From: Xenophilus sp. AP218F
GTDB taxonomy: Bacteria; Pseudomonadota; Gammaproteobacteria; Burkholderiales; Chromobacteriaceae
NCBI GenBank assembly: GCA_002213445.1
Contig: NJIE01000006.1
Coordinates: forward strand, 124,459-188,458
Direction: 5' to 3'
Length of the DNA stretch: 64,000 bases
Notes under the pieces: model-generated
Databases searched by the model: none
The model's input: the letters and a program-made list of their open reading frames with translations, nothing else
Told to the model about the DNA's origin: nothing
Position numbers and translations under genes: made by a program
In this document: positions 43,798 to 52,387 of the stretch, in pieces
Layout: every line of letters starts with the position of its first letter
Numbering within the stretch: position 1 is the first letter of the stretch

Positions 43798-43878
43798 CGC
43801 AGCAAGCACCGATCGAAACTGCCGCCGCGCAGTACTCAGGTTGTCTAAAATTATTAACATATTGATGGAGCAGGACAA

Positions 43879-44424
43879 ATGGACGTTGGGGCAAGATTGA
43901 GAATGGTGAGGACCCGCTTCGGGCTGTCGCAAAGAGAGCTGGCCAAACGCGCCGGCGTCACCAACGGCACCATTTCGCTGATCGAGCAGAACCGGGTCAG
44001 CCCCTCGGTCAGTTCGCTGAAAAAAGTGCTGGAGGGCCTGCCCATCACGCTGGCCGAATTTTTCACCTTCGACGCCGACCCCGAACAGCCGCGCGTGTTC
44101 TACAAGGCCGAAGAGCTTCCCAATCTCGGCAACGCCCAGATCAACCTGCTGCTGGTGGGCACGGCGCACGACAAGCGCGACATCGCCATCTTGCGCGAGC
44201 TGTACCAGCCGGGCGCCGACACCGGCCCGGACATGCTGGAACACGAGGGGCAGGAAGGCGGCGTCGTCATCCGCGGCCAGATCGAGATCACCGTCAACAA
44301 CGAAAGCAGAATCCTGGGGCCGGGCGACGCCTATTACTTTGAAAGCCGGCTGCCGCATCGCTTCCGCAACGTGGGCGAGGAGGTGTGCGAGATGGTCAGC
44401 GCCAGCTCGCCTCCTACATTCTGA
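43879..44424 (+). CDS. puuR: XRE-cupin regulator, PuuR-like
   Basis: A 181-aa repressor with an N-terminal lambda-type HTH (MDVGARLRMVRTRFGLSQRELAKRAGVTNGTISLIEQNRVSPSVSSLKKVLEGL, residues 1-54) and a C-terminal cupin (residues 105-178: YQPGADTGPDMLEHEGQEGGVVIRGQIEITVNNESRILGPGDAYYFESRLPHRFRNVGEE). This is the architecture and length of E. coli PuuR (185 aa), which represses puu genes and is released by putrescine. It is divergent from ald. GGAGCAGGACAA precedes the ATG. Orientation suggests the repressor controls both arms and itself. Other MmsR/AlkR-type cupin regulators have similar build, but the gene neighbours support PuuR. Confidence 0.88.
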   Translation: MDVGARLRMVRTRFGLSQRELAKRAGVTNGTISLIEQNRVSPSVSSLKKVLEGLPITLAEFFTFDADPEQPRVFYKAEELPNLGNAQINLLLVGTAHDKRDIAILRELYQPGADTGPDMLEHEGQEGGVVIRGQIEITVNNESRILGPGDAYYFESRLPHRFRNVGEEVCEMVSASSPPTF

Positions 44425-44452
44425 CACCGGCATCCTTAAGGGGGAAATCGGC

Positions 44453-44845
44453 ATGAAACTGGGTTACACCATTGTTTACGTTCCGGACGTCGCCGCCTCG
44501 CTGCGCTTTTTCGGCGAAGCCTTCGGCCTGGCGCAACGATTCATCGATGAATCGGGCCAGTATGGCGAGCTGGAAACCGGCGATACCACGCTGTCCTTCG
44601 CCTGCCACGCCCTGGCCGAGAGCAACCTGCCTGCCGGCTATGTGCGCGCCAGCGACGCGAAGCAGCCGCTGGGCATGGAAATCGGCCTGGTTTGCGACGA
44701 CGTGCCCGCCGCCCACGCCCGCGCGCTGGGTTGCGGCGCCCGCGAGCTGGCCGCGCCGAAGCGCAAGCCCTGGGGCCAGACCGTGTCCTACCTGCAAAGC
44801 CCGGACGGAACCCTGATCGAACTGTGCAGCCCGCACGCCGTCTGA
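44453..44845 (+). CDS. VOC-family protein in the polyamine locus
   Basis: A 130-aa glyoxalase/bleomycin-resistance fold protein. It begins MKLGYTIVYVPDVAASLRFFGEAFGLAQRFIDESGQYGELETGDTTLSFACH and ends SYLQSPDGTLIELCSP. Two beta-alpha-beta-beta-beta modules are visible. The usual first metal histidine is replaced (Y5-T6 in GYTIVYV), while E39 or H51 and the terminal E of LIELCS remain, so whether it binds metal is uncertain. A strong site AAGGGGGAAATC precedes the ATG. It lies between puuR and puuC (28 and 58 base gaps), so it is probably in the same transcript. I know no described role for a VOC protein in putrescine catabolism. Confidence 0.85.
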   Translation: MKLGYTIVYVPDVAASLRFFGEAFGLAQRFIDESGQYGELETGDTTLSFACHALAESNLPAGYVRASDAKQPLGMEIGLVCDDVPAAHARALGCGARELAAPKRKPWGQTVSYLQSPDGTLIELCSPHAV

Positions 44846-44903
44846 CAGACAACCAGCCTTCACCACTCGCAGCGCCACTTTGAAAAACAATGAGGAGAAC
44901 GCC

Positions 44904-46391
44904 ATGCCACGCAGCCACGCCGAATGGAAACAGCTTGCGACCCGGTTGAACATCGAGGGCCGCGCCTTCATCGCCGGACGCTACCGCGCCGCAGACAGCG
45001 GCAAGACCTTCCCCTGCGTCAATCCCGCCGACGGGGCCAAGCTGGCCGACGTGAGCTGGTGCGGCGAGGCCGAGGTGGATGAAGCGGTCAAGGCCGCCCG
45101 CGCCGCTTTCGAATCCGGCGTCTGGTCCGGGCTCGCGCCGCTGGCGCGCGGCCGCATTCTCAAGCGCTTCGCCGCGCTGATGCGCGAACACGCCGACGAG
45201 CTGGCCCTGCTGGAAACGCTGGACGCCGGCAAACCGATAGGCGACACCGCCAGCGTGGACGTCCCCGGCGCGGCGTATTGCGTGGAATGGTTCGCCGAAG
45301 CGATAGACAAGGTGGGCGGCGAAGTCGCGCCGGCGGACCCGAAAGTCGTCGGCCTCGTCACCCGCGAGGCCATCGGCGTGGTGGCCGCCGTGGTGCCGTG
45401 GAACTTCCCCATCCTGATGGCGAGCTGGAAGTTCGGCCCGGCGCTTGCCGCCGGCAACGCCGTCATCGTCAAGCCGTCGGAAAAATCGCCGCTCACCGCC
45501 ATCCGCGTCGCCCAGCTCGCCAAAGAGGCCGGCATTCCCGACGGCATCTTCCAGGTGCTGCCCGGCGCGGGCGACGTCGGCAAGCTGCTGGCGCTGCACA
45601 TGGACATCGACTGCATCGCCTTCACCGGCTCCACCGCGGTCGGCAAGCTGATCGCCGGCTACGCGGCCGAATCCAACCTCAAGCGCGTCTGGCTGGAGCT
45701 GGGCGGCAAGTCGCCCAACATCATCCTGCCGGACTGCCCGGACCTGGCCCGCGCCGCGCGCGCCGCCGCCGGGGCCATCTTCTACAACATGGGCGAAATG
45801 TGCACCGCCGGCTCGCGCGTGCTGGTGCACCGCGACATCAAGGCGCGCTTCCTCGCCGAGCTGCGCCAGGCGGCCGAGGCCTACTACCCCAACGACCCGC
45901 TGGACCCGAATACCAGCATGGGCGCCATCGTCGACGGCATCCAGCACCAGAAGGTGATGTCCTATATCGACAAGGGGCTGAGCGAAGGCGCCGAGTTGCT
46001 GATCGGCGGCAAGGCCGCCCATCCCGGGCAAGGCCTGTTCATCGAACCGACGATCTTCGACTGCCCGCGCCACGATCTCGCCATCTGCCGCGAGGAGATC
46101 TTCGGCCCGGTGTTGTCGGTCATCACCTTCGACGACGTCGAGGAAGCCGTCCGCATCGCCAACGATAGCGAATACGGCCTGGCCGCCGCGGTCTGGACCG
46201 GCAACGTCTCCACCGCGCACCAGGTGGCTCGCCGCCTGCGCGCCGGCACGGTATGGGTGAATTGCTACGACGAAGGCGGCGACATGAACTTCCCCTTCGG
46301 CGGTTTCAAGCAATCCGGCAACGGCCGCGACAAATCGCTGCACGCGCTGGAAAAATACACGGAACTGAAAAGCACCCTGATCAAGCTGTAA
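44904..46391 (+). CDS. puuC: Gamma-glutamyl-gamma-aminobutyraldehyde dehydrogenase (PuuC)
   Basis: A 495-aa NAD(P)-dependent aldehyde dehydrogenase, the same length as E. coli PuuC. The catalytic cysteine is C300 (YNMGEMCTAGSRVLV), the general base E265 (LELGGKSPN), and VVPWNFPILM and FTGSTAVGK define the cofactor site. The late motif EEIFGPVLSVITFD and the ending GNGRDKSLHALEKYTELKSTLIKL are typical of PuuC. The start at 44904 (MPRSHAEWKQLAT) has GAGGAGAACGCC; a TTG eight codons before it is unlikely. It oxidises the aldehyde made by the transaminase to a gamma-glutamyl-GABA, the PuuD substrate. Betaine aldehyde dehydrogenases are similar but the context decides. Confidence 0.92.
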   Translation: MPRSHAEWKQLATRLNIEGRAFIAGRYRAADSGKTFPCVNPADGAKLADVSWCGEAEVDEAVKAARAAFESGVWSGLAPLARGRILKRFAALMREHADELALLETLDAGKPIGDTASVDVPGAAYCVEWFAEAIDKVGGEVAPADPKVVGLVTREAIGVVAAVVPWNFPILMASWKFGPALAAGNAVIVKPSEKSPLTAIRVAQLAKEAGIPDGIFQVLPGAGDVGKLLALHMDIDCIAFTGSTAVGKLIAGYAAESNLKRVWLELGGKSPNIILPDCPDLARAARAAAGAIFYNMGEMCTAGSRVLVHRDIKARFLAELRQAAEAYYPNDPLDPNTSMGAIVDGIQHQKVMSYIDKGLSEGAELLIGGKAAHPGQGLFIEPTIFDCPRHDLAICREEIFGPVLSVITFDDVEEAVRIANDSEYGLAAAVWTGNVSTAHQVARRLRAGTVWVNCYDEGGDMNFPFGGFKQSGNGRDKSLHALEKYTELKSTLIKL

Positions 46392-46486
46392 ACCCGACGA
46401 TGCCGGCCGCGCCCCGCGGCCGGCGCTCCCGCTGCCCGCCAAGCTTGCCTATAGTGAAGCGAACCTTGGCCAATTCGGGATACACC

Positions 46487-47290
46487 ATGAAACACGCCTT
46501 CTTGTCCGGCCTTTGCCTGCTGCTCGCCATGACGCAGACTAGCGTCGCCGCCCCCAATCCCGCCTGCCCCAACGGACCGCTCAAGATCGGCTACTACGAA
46601 TTCGGCGTCGCCTACCGCGACGGCAAGGGCTATGACGTGGATCTGGCCCATGAGCTCGCCCGCCGCCTGGGTTGCCCCATCGCCAGCGAAGCGCTGTTCC
46701 CGCGCATCCGCGTGCTCAAGCTGCTGGAATCTGGCGGCGTGGATATCGGCACCTCCACCATCCCCTCGCCGGAACGCAAGGCCTACGCCTGGATTTATCC
46801 TTACAACTACAGCAAGAACATGGTGCTGCTCTACAGCACGGTGAAAGCCCGCACCCTGGCGGATTTGCCCAAGGACCCGGCGCTGCGCTGGGGCGTCATC
46901 CGCGGCTATCGCCATAGCCCGGAACAGGACACGTTCCTTGCGCGGCTGGCGCGCGACAATCGCACCGTCGTCGCCGACGACGAGGACGATCTGTACCGGA
47001 TGCTGCGCAGCGGCGTCATCACCGCCGCGTTCGCCCACCCGCTGAGCTACGATCGCTGGATGAACACGCCGGCCTTCCAGCGTCACGTGATCCAGCTTGA
47101 CCTGTTTCCGGATTCGGAGGCTGTAGCCGGCGGCTTCGTGCTCAGCAAGAAGCGCTTCAGCGAGCAAAGCGCCGAACTGTGGCATGCCGAACTGCTGAAA
47201 ATGTACCAGGACGGCACGCTGCGCAGCCTGTTCCGGCGCTACCTGAGCGAGGACGCCACCCGCCGCATCATGCAAATCCCGATACAATAG
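46487..47290 (+). CDS. Periplasmic solute-binding protein, family 3 (amino-acid type)
   Basis: A 267-aa exported protein with signal peptide MKHAFLSGLCLLLAMTQTSVAAP. The mature part shows the SBP_bac_3 fold: LKIGYYEFGVAYRDGKGYDVDLAHELARRLGCPI, ILKLLESGGVDIGTSTIPSPERKAYAWIYPYNYSKNMVLLYS, and WGVIRGYRHSPEQDTFLARLA. No ABC permease or ATPase is beside it, so it may serve a transporter elsewhere, or be an orphan sensor. The position after puuC raises the possibility of polyamine or GABA binding, but PotF-type proteins are of a different family and the 95-base gap does not prove co-transcription. Confidence 0.82.
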   Translation: MKHAFLSGLCLLLAMTQTSVAAPNPACPNGPLKIGYYEFGVAYRDGKGYDVDLAHELARRLGCPIASEALFPRIRVLKLLESGGVDIGTSTIPSPERKAYAWIYPYNYSKNMVLLYSTVKARTLADLPKDPALRWGVIRGYRHSPEQDTFLARLARDNRTVVADDEDDLYRMLRSGVITAAFAHPLSYDRWMNTPAFQRHVIQLDLFPDSEAVAGGFVLSKKRFSEQSAELWHAELLKMYQDGTLRSLFRRYLSEDATRRIMQIPIQ

Positions 47291-47319
47291 CGCCTCCAAC
47301 GCCACTCCCGAGGAAACGC

Positions 47320-47922
47320 ATGCCCCGCCTGCCCGCTCTGCTTCTGTCTTGCGCGCTCGCCTCAGCCAGCCTCGCCGGCCAGGCGGAAACCCTGGTCCTG
47401 CTTCGTCACGGGGAAAAGCCGGCCGGCGGTTACGGCCAGCTGAACTGCCAGGGATTGAACCGCGCGCTGGCGCTCAGCGCCGTATTGCCGAAGAAGTTCG
47501 GCAAACCCGACTTCCTGTTCGCGCCCCTGCCCGGCCTCAAGCGCGACCCCGCCGGCGATTTCAACTACATCCGCCCGCTGGCCACCATCGAGCCCACCGC
47601 CATCGCGCTGGGCATGCCGGTGGATACGCGCTACGCGTTCGCCGACATCCAGGGCCTGCAACAGGAGTTATTGCAGGCGCGCTACCGCGACAAGCTCATC
47701 TTCATCGCCTGGGAGCACAAGGAAGCGGAAAAGCTGGCGCGCGCGCTGATGCGCGAATACGGCGACAACGGCGAAGTGCCCAAGTGGAGCGGCAAGGATT
47801 TCGACAGCCTCTACGTCATTCGGCTGGATTTCGACGGCAAGCGGCCGCGGGCCGCCTTCCGGCTGGAGCGCCAGGGGCTGGACGGCCAATCGGCGCAGTG
47901 CCCGCAACCGGCCAGGCCCTGA
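47320..47922 (+). CDS. Secreted histidine phosphatase family protein
   Basis: A 200-aa protein with a signal peptide (MPRLPALLLSCALASASLAGQAE). Directly after it comes TLVLLRHGEKP, the R-H-G phosphatase motif (R29, H30, G31) with the E-K-P variant of the periplasmic branch. A later FIAWEHKEAEKLARAL supplies the second catalytic histidine. Broad-specificity phosphatases, phosphoprotein phosphatase SixA-like enzymes and inactive relatives all share this fold, so substrate is unknown. ATG 47320 has GAGGAAACGC upstream; the gene starts 29 bases past the binding-protein gene, so the two could be co-transcribed. A bidirectional terminator follows. Confidence 0.83.
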   Translation: MPRLPALLLSCALASASLAGQAETLVLLRHGEKPAGGYGQLNCQGLNRALALSAVLPKKFGKPDFLFAPLPGLKRDPAGDFNYIRPLATIEPTAIALGMPVDTRYAFADIQGLQQELLQARYRDKLIFIAWEHKEAEKLARALMREYGDNGEVPKWSGKDFDSLYVIRLDFDGKRPRAAFRLERQGLDGQSAQCPQPARP

Positions 47923-47927
47923 CATGG

Positions 47928-47952
47928 AAAAACCGGCCCAAGGCCGGTTTTT
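47928..47952. terminator. Bidirectional terminator
   Basis: AAAAACCGGCC (47928-47938) and GGCCGGTTTTT (47942-47952) form an 11-bp stem around CAA between the convergent phosphatase and azoR genes. Confidence 0.9.
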
Positions 47953-48000
47953 CATTGCGCGTCGCATCTCGCCGGCGCCAAGCGCGCGGCCGGGCGACGA

Positions 48001-48609
48001 TCAGATCGCCAGCTTGGCGATGGCGGCCTTGGCGGCGGCCATCGCCGCGGCGCGATTGTCCTCGCCCATGTTCACGCCCTCGGCGCGAATGATTTCCACC
48101 TCGGTGATGCCAAGAAAACCGAGCACCGATTTCAGGTAGTCTTCCTGGAAATCCATCAGCTTGCCTTGCTCGCTGCTGTGCACCCCGCCGCGCGAGGATA
48201 CGATCACCGCCTTCTTGCCGGTCACCAATCCCACCGCGCCCTTGTCGGTGTACTTGAAGGTGCGGCCGGCCACCGATACCCGGTCGATCCAGCTTTTCAG
48301 CTGCGAGGGGATGGAGAAGTTGTACATCGGCGCGCCGATGATCAACACGTCCGCGTTCAGGAATTCTTCCAGCGCCGCCGCGCTATTGGCCGCCTCGCTG
48401 CGCTGGGTGGCGCTCCAGTCCGCTTCCGGAATGAAGTTGGCGCCGATGATCTCGCCGGACAGGTGCGACAGCGGCTGGCTGGCCAGATCGCGGTAGCTGG
48501 TTTCCACCTGGGCGTGGCGCTCGCGCACCGCGCCGGCGACGGCGGCGGTCAACTCGCGGCTCACGGAATTGGCGCCGAGGATGCTGGAATCGATGTGCAA
48601 CAGTTTCAT
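48001..48609 (-). CDS. azoR: FMN-dependent NADH:quinone oxidoreductase / azoreductase
   Basis: A 202-aa flavodoxin-fold enzyme that reduces quinones and azo dyes by two-electron transfer. Motifs are MKLLHIDSSILGANSVSRELTAAV (FMN phosphate loop S-x-x-G-x-x-S-x-S-R), IIGAPMYNFSIPSQLKSWIDRV (FMN ring contact M-Y-N-F) and VVSSRGGVHS. The length equals E. coli AzoR (201 aa). It is divergent from a LysR-type regulator (164 bases apart), the usual arrangement for azoR/LysR pairs, which respond to quinones or electrophiles. ATG 48609 is preceded by AAGGACATTCATC. No missing residues were noticed. Confidence 0.93.
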   Translation of the reverse strand: MKLLHIDSSILGANSVSRELTAAVAGAVRERHAQVETSYRDLASQPLSHLSGEIIGANFIPEADWSATQRSEAANSAAALEEFLNADVLIIGAPMYNFSIPSQLKSWIDRVSVAGRTFKYTDKGAVGLVTGKKAVIVSSRGGVHSSEQGKLMDFQEDYLKSVLGFLGITEVEIIRAEGVNMGEDNRAAAMAAAKAAIAKLAI

Positions 48610-48773
48610 GATGAATGTCCTTGATCTGGGTTCGGGGCAGAGCCGCCAGCAAACCCGCTTTCCGACAAGCGGCTTTACTGGTGGCTCTCAACGCCTTGCA
48701 TGGTAATTAGCTGCGCCTGCTGCGACTAGACTGCTAAAATCGGAAACATTGTTCCACTGACAGGACAATCAGA

Positions 48774-49736
48774 ATGCAAGACCTGAACGACCTGCTGTAT
48801 TTCGCCAAGGTGGTCGAGCACGGCGGCTTCATGGCCGCCGGCCGCGTGCTGGGCATTCCCAAATCCAGGCTGTCGCGACGGGTGGCGGAACTGGAGCGGC
48901 GGTTGGGCGTCCGGCTGTTGCAGCGCACCACCCGCCGGCTGTCGCTCACCGATATCGGCAACCAGTATTACCAGCATTGCCGATCGATGCTGGCCGAAGC
49001 CGAGGCGGCCGAGGAAGCCATCGCGCATAGCAGCGCCGAGCCGCGCGGGCTGATTCGCGTCAGCTGCCCGGAGCTGCTGGCCAAAACCATGCTCGGTCCG
49101 GCCCTGCCGCGCTTCATGGCCCGCCACCCGCAGGTGCGCGTCTGGCTGGAAGCCACCAATCGCCGGGTAGACCTGATCGAAGAAGGCATCGACGTGGCGC
49201 TGCGGGTGCGCAACGTGATCGAAGACAGCGCCAATCTGGTGGTGCGGCGGCTGGGCATCAGCCGGGTGATCCTGGTGGCCAGCCCCGCCTTGCTGCAACG
49301 CCATCCGCCGCCGACCATGCCGAGCGAACTGGGTGCCTTGCCGGCGCTGACCATGAGCCGCGCCGACGGCCGCGCCAGCTGGGTGCTGCTGGACGACGCC
49401 GGGCATAGCTACGCCATCCAGATCGACGCCCCGCGGCTGATGACCGACGACATGGTGGTGCTGCGCGATGCCGCGGTAGCCGGCCTCGGCGTCGCCGCCC
49501 TGCCGGCGCATTATTGCCATCAGGAATTGGCCGACGGCAGGCTCTCGCGCCTGCTGCCGGCCTTCGACTTTCCCTGGGGCATCCTGCACGCGGCCTTTCC
49601 CACCCGGCGCGGCATGTCGCCGGCGGTGCGCGCCTTCATCGACTTTCTGGATCAGGAATTGATCAGCGCCGAAGAGGCCGCCGACTGGGGCTACCCGCGC
49701 GGCAAGGAACACGGCATGGACGCCATCTGGCGCTGA
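48774..49736 (+). CDS. LysR-family transcriptional regulator
   Basis: A 320-aa LTTR. The N-terminal HTH is MQDLNDLLYFAKVVEHGGFMAAGRVLGIPKSRLSRRVAELERRLGVRLLQRTTRRLSLTDIG (residues 1-62). The effector-binding domain begins around residue 90 (PRGLIRVSCPELLAKTMLGPALPRFMARHPQVRVWLEATNRRVDLIEEGIDVALRV). The R-L-S-R-R-V and L-L-Q-R-T-T-R pattern places it in the large group of quinone or electrophile-responsive regulators (QhpR, DhcR-type names vary). It probably controls the divergent azoR. An intrinsic terminator follows 100 bases past its stop. The start has a modest site (ACAGGACAATCAGA). Confidence 0.9.
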   Translation: MQDLNDLLYFAKVVEHGGFMAAGRVLGIPKSRLSRRVAELERRLGVRLLQRTTRRLSLTDIGNQYYQHCRSMLAEAEAAEEAIAHSSAEPRGLIRVSCPELLAKTMLGPALPRFMARHPQVRVWLEATNRRVDLIEEGIDVALRVRNVIEDSANLVVRRLGISRVILVASPALLQRHPPPTMPSELGALPALTMSRADGRASWVLLDDAGHSYAIQIDAPRLMTDDMVVLRDAAVAGLGVAALPAHYCHQELADGRLSRLLPAFDFPWGILHAAFPTRRGMSPAVRAFIDFLDQELISAEEAADWGYPRGKEHGMDAIWR

Positions 49737-49836
49737 TCGCTCCGCTCTTGCCGGGGCAAACTGTGTAGATGTGTAAAACCCCGGAACCAAACATGCCAAC
49801 GTCACCTCGAACCTGAGAGCCGACTGTCTCGTCCAC

Positions 49837-49866
49837 GCCAGCATGTTGCCCATGGCTGGCTTTTTT
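49837..49866 (+). terminator. Terminator of the LysR gene
   Basis: GCCAGC-ATG (49837-49845) pairs with CAT-GGCTGGC (49851-49860, one bulged base) and is followed by T6 (49861-49866). Confidence 0.8.
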
Positions 49867-49944
49867 GCTCCCGGCTTTTATTGCGCCGCAGCAAAATGCG
49901 GGTACAGTTATCCCTTCCGTCATAATCAGACTCCGAGGTCGCTT

Positions 49945-52278
49945 ATGTGGTCACAAGCTGCAAGTTGGTCCGGTGGCATTCCTTTCGCCCAGCCGGTTTT
50001 CGATTACTGGCTGGACGCCTGCCAGCGCTCCGTCCTGTACTGGGACGCGCTCTATGACCGGGGCGAGGCCTATCTGGAACACTGCGCCAGCGGCAAACCG
50101 CCGGTGCTGGTGTTCGAACACCGCGTCATCATGGACGGCAGAACGCTGCCCGAACCCTGCAATTACGCGCTGGCCGCCATCGTCCCGCCCGAGAACTGCC
50201 CGCCCACCAACCCGGCGTTGCGCCCCTTCGTGGTCATCGACCCGCGCGCAGGCCACGGCCCGGGCATCGGCGGCTTCAAGATGGACAGCGAAATCGGCAT
50301 CGCCTTGCAGCAGGGCCATCCCTGCTATTTCGTGATGTTCTTCCCCCTGCCAGAGCCCGGCCAGACCATAGAAAGCGTCGCCAAGGCCGAAGCCGCCTTC
50401 ATACAGCATGTCAACGCGCTGCATCCCGACGCCGACGGCAAGCCCTTCGTCATCGGCAACTGCCAGGGCGGCTGGGCGCTGGCCATGCTGGCGTCGGCCG
50501 CGCCGGATCTGGTCGGCCCGATCCTGCTGGCCGGCTCGCCGTTGTCCTACTGGGCCGGCGTGCGCGGCAAGAACCCGATGCGCTACTCCGGCGGCCTGCT
50601 GGGCGGCACCTGGAGCGCCTCGCTGGCCGGCGACATCGGCAACGGCCATTTCGACGGCGCGCACCTGGTGGAGAACTTCGAAAAGCTGGACCCGGCCAAT
50701 ACCTGGTGGAAAAAGCCTTACAACCTGTACGCCAAGGTCGACACCGAACGCCAGCGCTTCCTCGATTTCGAACGCTGGTGGGGCGGCCATTACCTGCTCA
50801 ACAAACAGGAGATGGAGTGGATCTCCCAGCACCTGTTCGTCGGCAACGACCTGAGCCACGGCAAGATCGTCAGCCATGACAGCAAGCTGCGGGTGGACAT
50901 GCGCGCCATCCGCTCGCCCATCGTGGTGTTCGCCTCCTGGGGCGACAACATCACGCCGCCGCAGCAGGCGCTGAACTGGATTCCCGACCTGTACGACAGC
51001 GTCGAGGACATCCGCGACAACGAACAAACCATCATCTACTGCCTGCACAACAAGGTCGGCCACCTCGGCATCTTCGTTTCCGCCGGCGTCGCCAACAAGG
51101 AGCACAGCGAATTCGCCAACGCGCTGGACCTGATCGACGTGCTGGCGCCGGGGCTTTACGAAGCGGTGATCGAAGACATCGCCCCGGACGCGCCCGGCCA
51201 GGAATACATCGAAGGGCGTTACATCATCCGCTTCGAAGCGCGCGACGTGTCCGACATCCTGGCGCTGGACGACGGCCGCGATGACGAGCACGCGTTCGAG
51301 GTGGTCAAGCGCGTCTCGGAAATCAACCAAGGGCTCTACAACCGCTTCGTTTCGCCGACGGTGCAGGCATTCAGCAACGAAGCCAGCGCGCAGATCATGC
51401 GCGAACTGCACCCCGCCCGGCTGGAGCGCACCCTGATGTCGCCGCGCAACCCCGCCCTGTGGTGGCTCAAGCCGCTGGCCGATCAGGTGCGCGCCCAACG
51501 CCGGCCGGTGGCGGCAAGCAACCCGCTCTGGCAATGGCAGGAGCGCGTGTCCGAAGCCGTCGTCCAGGCGCTGAACCAGTACCGCGACCTGCGCGACGCC
51601 AGTCAGGAGCAGCTGTTCCAGATGATCTACGAATCGCCGCTGCTGGCCACCATGGTCGGCGTGCAGCCGCCGCGCGAAAAGCGCAGCCACGCCGTCACCT
51701 GGGAAACCCGCGAACTGGCCAAGCTCAAACGGGAGGCGCTGGAACCCAAGTTCGAGCAAGGCACGCTGGCCGACGGCTTCATCCGGCTGCTGGTCTACGT
51801 CGGCATCGGCATGGGCGTCATCGACGAGCGGCCGTTCAACGCCATTCGCCGCACCATGCGCCGCGTGCGCAACGAATATCCGCTGACGCTGATGCAGCTG
51901 AAAGACACCATCCGCCGCCAGGTGTCGCTGGTGCGCCTGGATCCGCAACGGGCGCTGGCCGGCTTGCGCTCGCTGCTGCCGGAGCAACGCCTGCGCCACC
52001 AGGCCTGGATGCTGTCGCGCGATTTGCTGCTGATCGACCGCCGCGACATTCCGCAAGCGCAACAAGAGCGGCTGGACGCCGTGGCGGCGATGCTGGAGCT
52101 GTCGGAGCAGGACAAACGCGCGGCGCTGGAAACCTCGGCAATCGGCGACGCCAAGGCGACGGCCGCGCCGGAGATCGTGGTGCCGGCGCAAGCGGCCCAG
52201 CCCGCGTCCAAACCGGCTCCGGCCGGCGCGGCGAAAAAGGCCGCCGCCAAACCGGCAAGCCGGCCAGCCAAGTCCTGA
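49945..52278 (+). CDS. DUF3141 protein, PhaC-like alpha/beta hydrolase
   Basis: A 777-aa cytoplasmic protein. Residues 90-390 are an alpha/beta-hydrolase core similar in layout to PHA synthase: VVIDPRAGHGPGIGGFKMDSEIG, GHPCYFVMFFPLPEPGQT, then VIGNCQGGWALAMLA in which C173 occupies the nucleophile elbow (G-N-C-Q-G), D334 in SWGDNITPPQQA and H373 in KVGHLGIFVSAG. So a complete Cys-Asp-His triad is present as in PhaC. Residues 420-740 are helical and unlike PhaC. The tail is rich in Ala, Lys and Pro, as in phasins and histone-like proteins. ATG 49945 has CCGAGG upstream. DUF3141 is common in PHA-accumulating proteobacteria, but its reaction is not known to me. Confidence 0.82.
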   Translation: MWSQAASWSGGIPFAQPVFDYWLDACQRSVLYWDALYDRGEAYLEHCASGKPPVLVFEHRVIMDGRTLPEPCNYALAAIVPPENCPPTNPALRPFVVIDPRAGHGPGIGGFKMDSEIGIALQQGHPCYFVMFFPLPEPGQTIESVAKAEAAFIQHVNALHPDADGKPFVIGNCQGGWALAMLASAAPDLVGPILLAGSPLSYWAGVRGKNPMRYSGGLLGGTWSASLAGDIGNGHFDGAHLVENFEKLDPANTWWKKPYNLYAKVDTERQRFLDFERWWGGHYLLNKQEMEWISQHLFVGNDLSHGKIVSHDSKLRVDMRAIRSPIVVFASWGDNITPPQQALNWIPDLYDSVEDIRDNEQTIIYCLHNKVGHLGIFVSAGVANKEHSEFANALDLIDVLAPGLYEAVIEDIAPDAPGQEYIEGRYIIRFEARDVSDILALDDGRDDEHAFEVVKRVSEINQGLYNRFVSPTVQAFSNEASAQIMRELHPARLERTLMSPRNPALWWLKPLADQVRAQRRPVAASNPLWQWQERVSEAVVQALNQYRDLRDASQEQLFQMIYESPLLATMVGVQPPREKRSHAVTWETRELAKLKREALEPKFEQGTLADGFIRLLVYVGIGMGVIDERPFNAIRRTMRRVRNEYPLTLMQLKDTIRRQVSLVRLDPQRALAGLRSLLPEQRLRHQAWMLSRDLLLIDRRDIPQAQQERLDAVAAMLELSEQDKRAALETSAIGDAKATAAPEIVVPAQAAQPASKPAPAGAAKKAAAKPASRPAKS

Positions 52279-52282
52279 CCCG

Positions 52283-52312
52283 CTCGATCCGGAGATTTTC
52301 CTCCGGATCGAG
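52283..52312 (+). terminator. Probable terminator of the DUF3141 gene
   Basis: CTCGATCCGGAG (52283-52294) and its perfect inverse (52301-52312) form a 12-bp stem around ATTTTC, five bases after the stop codon. There is no T-run after it. Confidence 0.65.
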
Positions 52313-52353
52313 ATATCCGCACACGGTTTCTACGCTGGCGGATAGTCGGTGAA

Positions 52354-52382
52354 TTGACCACGCTGCAAGCAAACGCTAATAT
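52354..52382 (+). promoter_or_regulatory. Promoter of the glycine riboswitch-transporter transcript
   Basis: TTGACC (52354-52359) and TAATAT (52377-52382) are separated by 17 bases. A start site near 52389 would place the RNA 5' end just before the first aptamer. Confidence 0.7.
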
Positions 52383-52387
52383 GCCCC

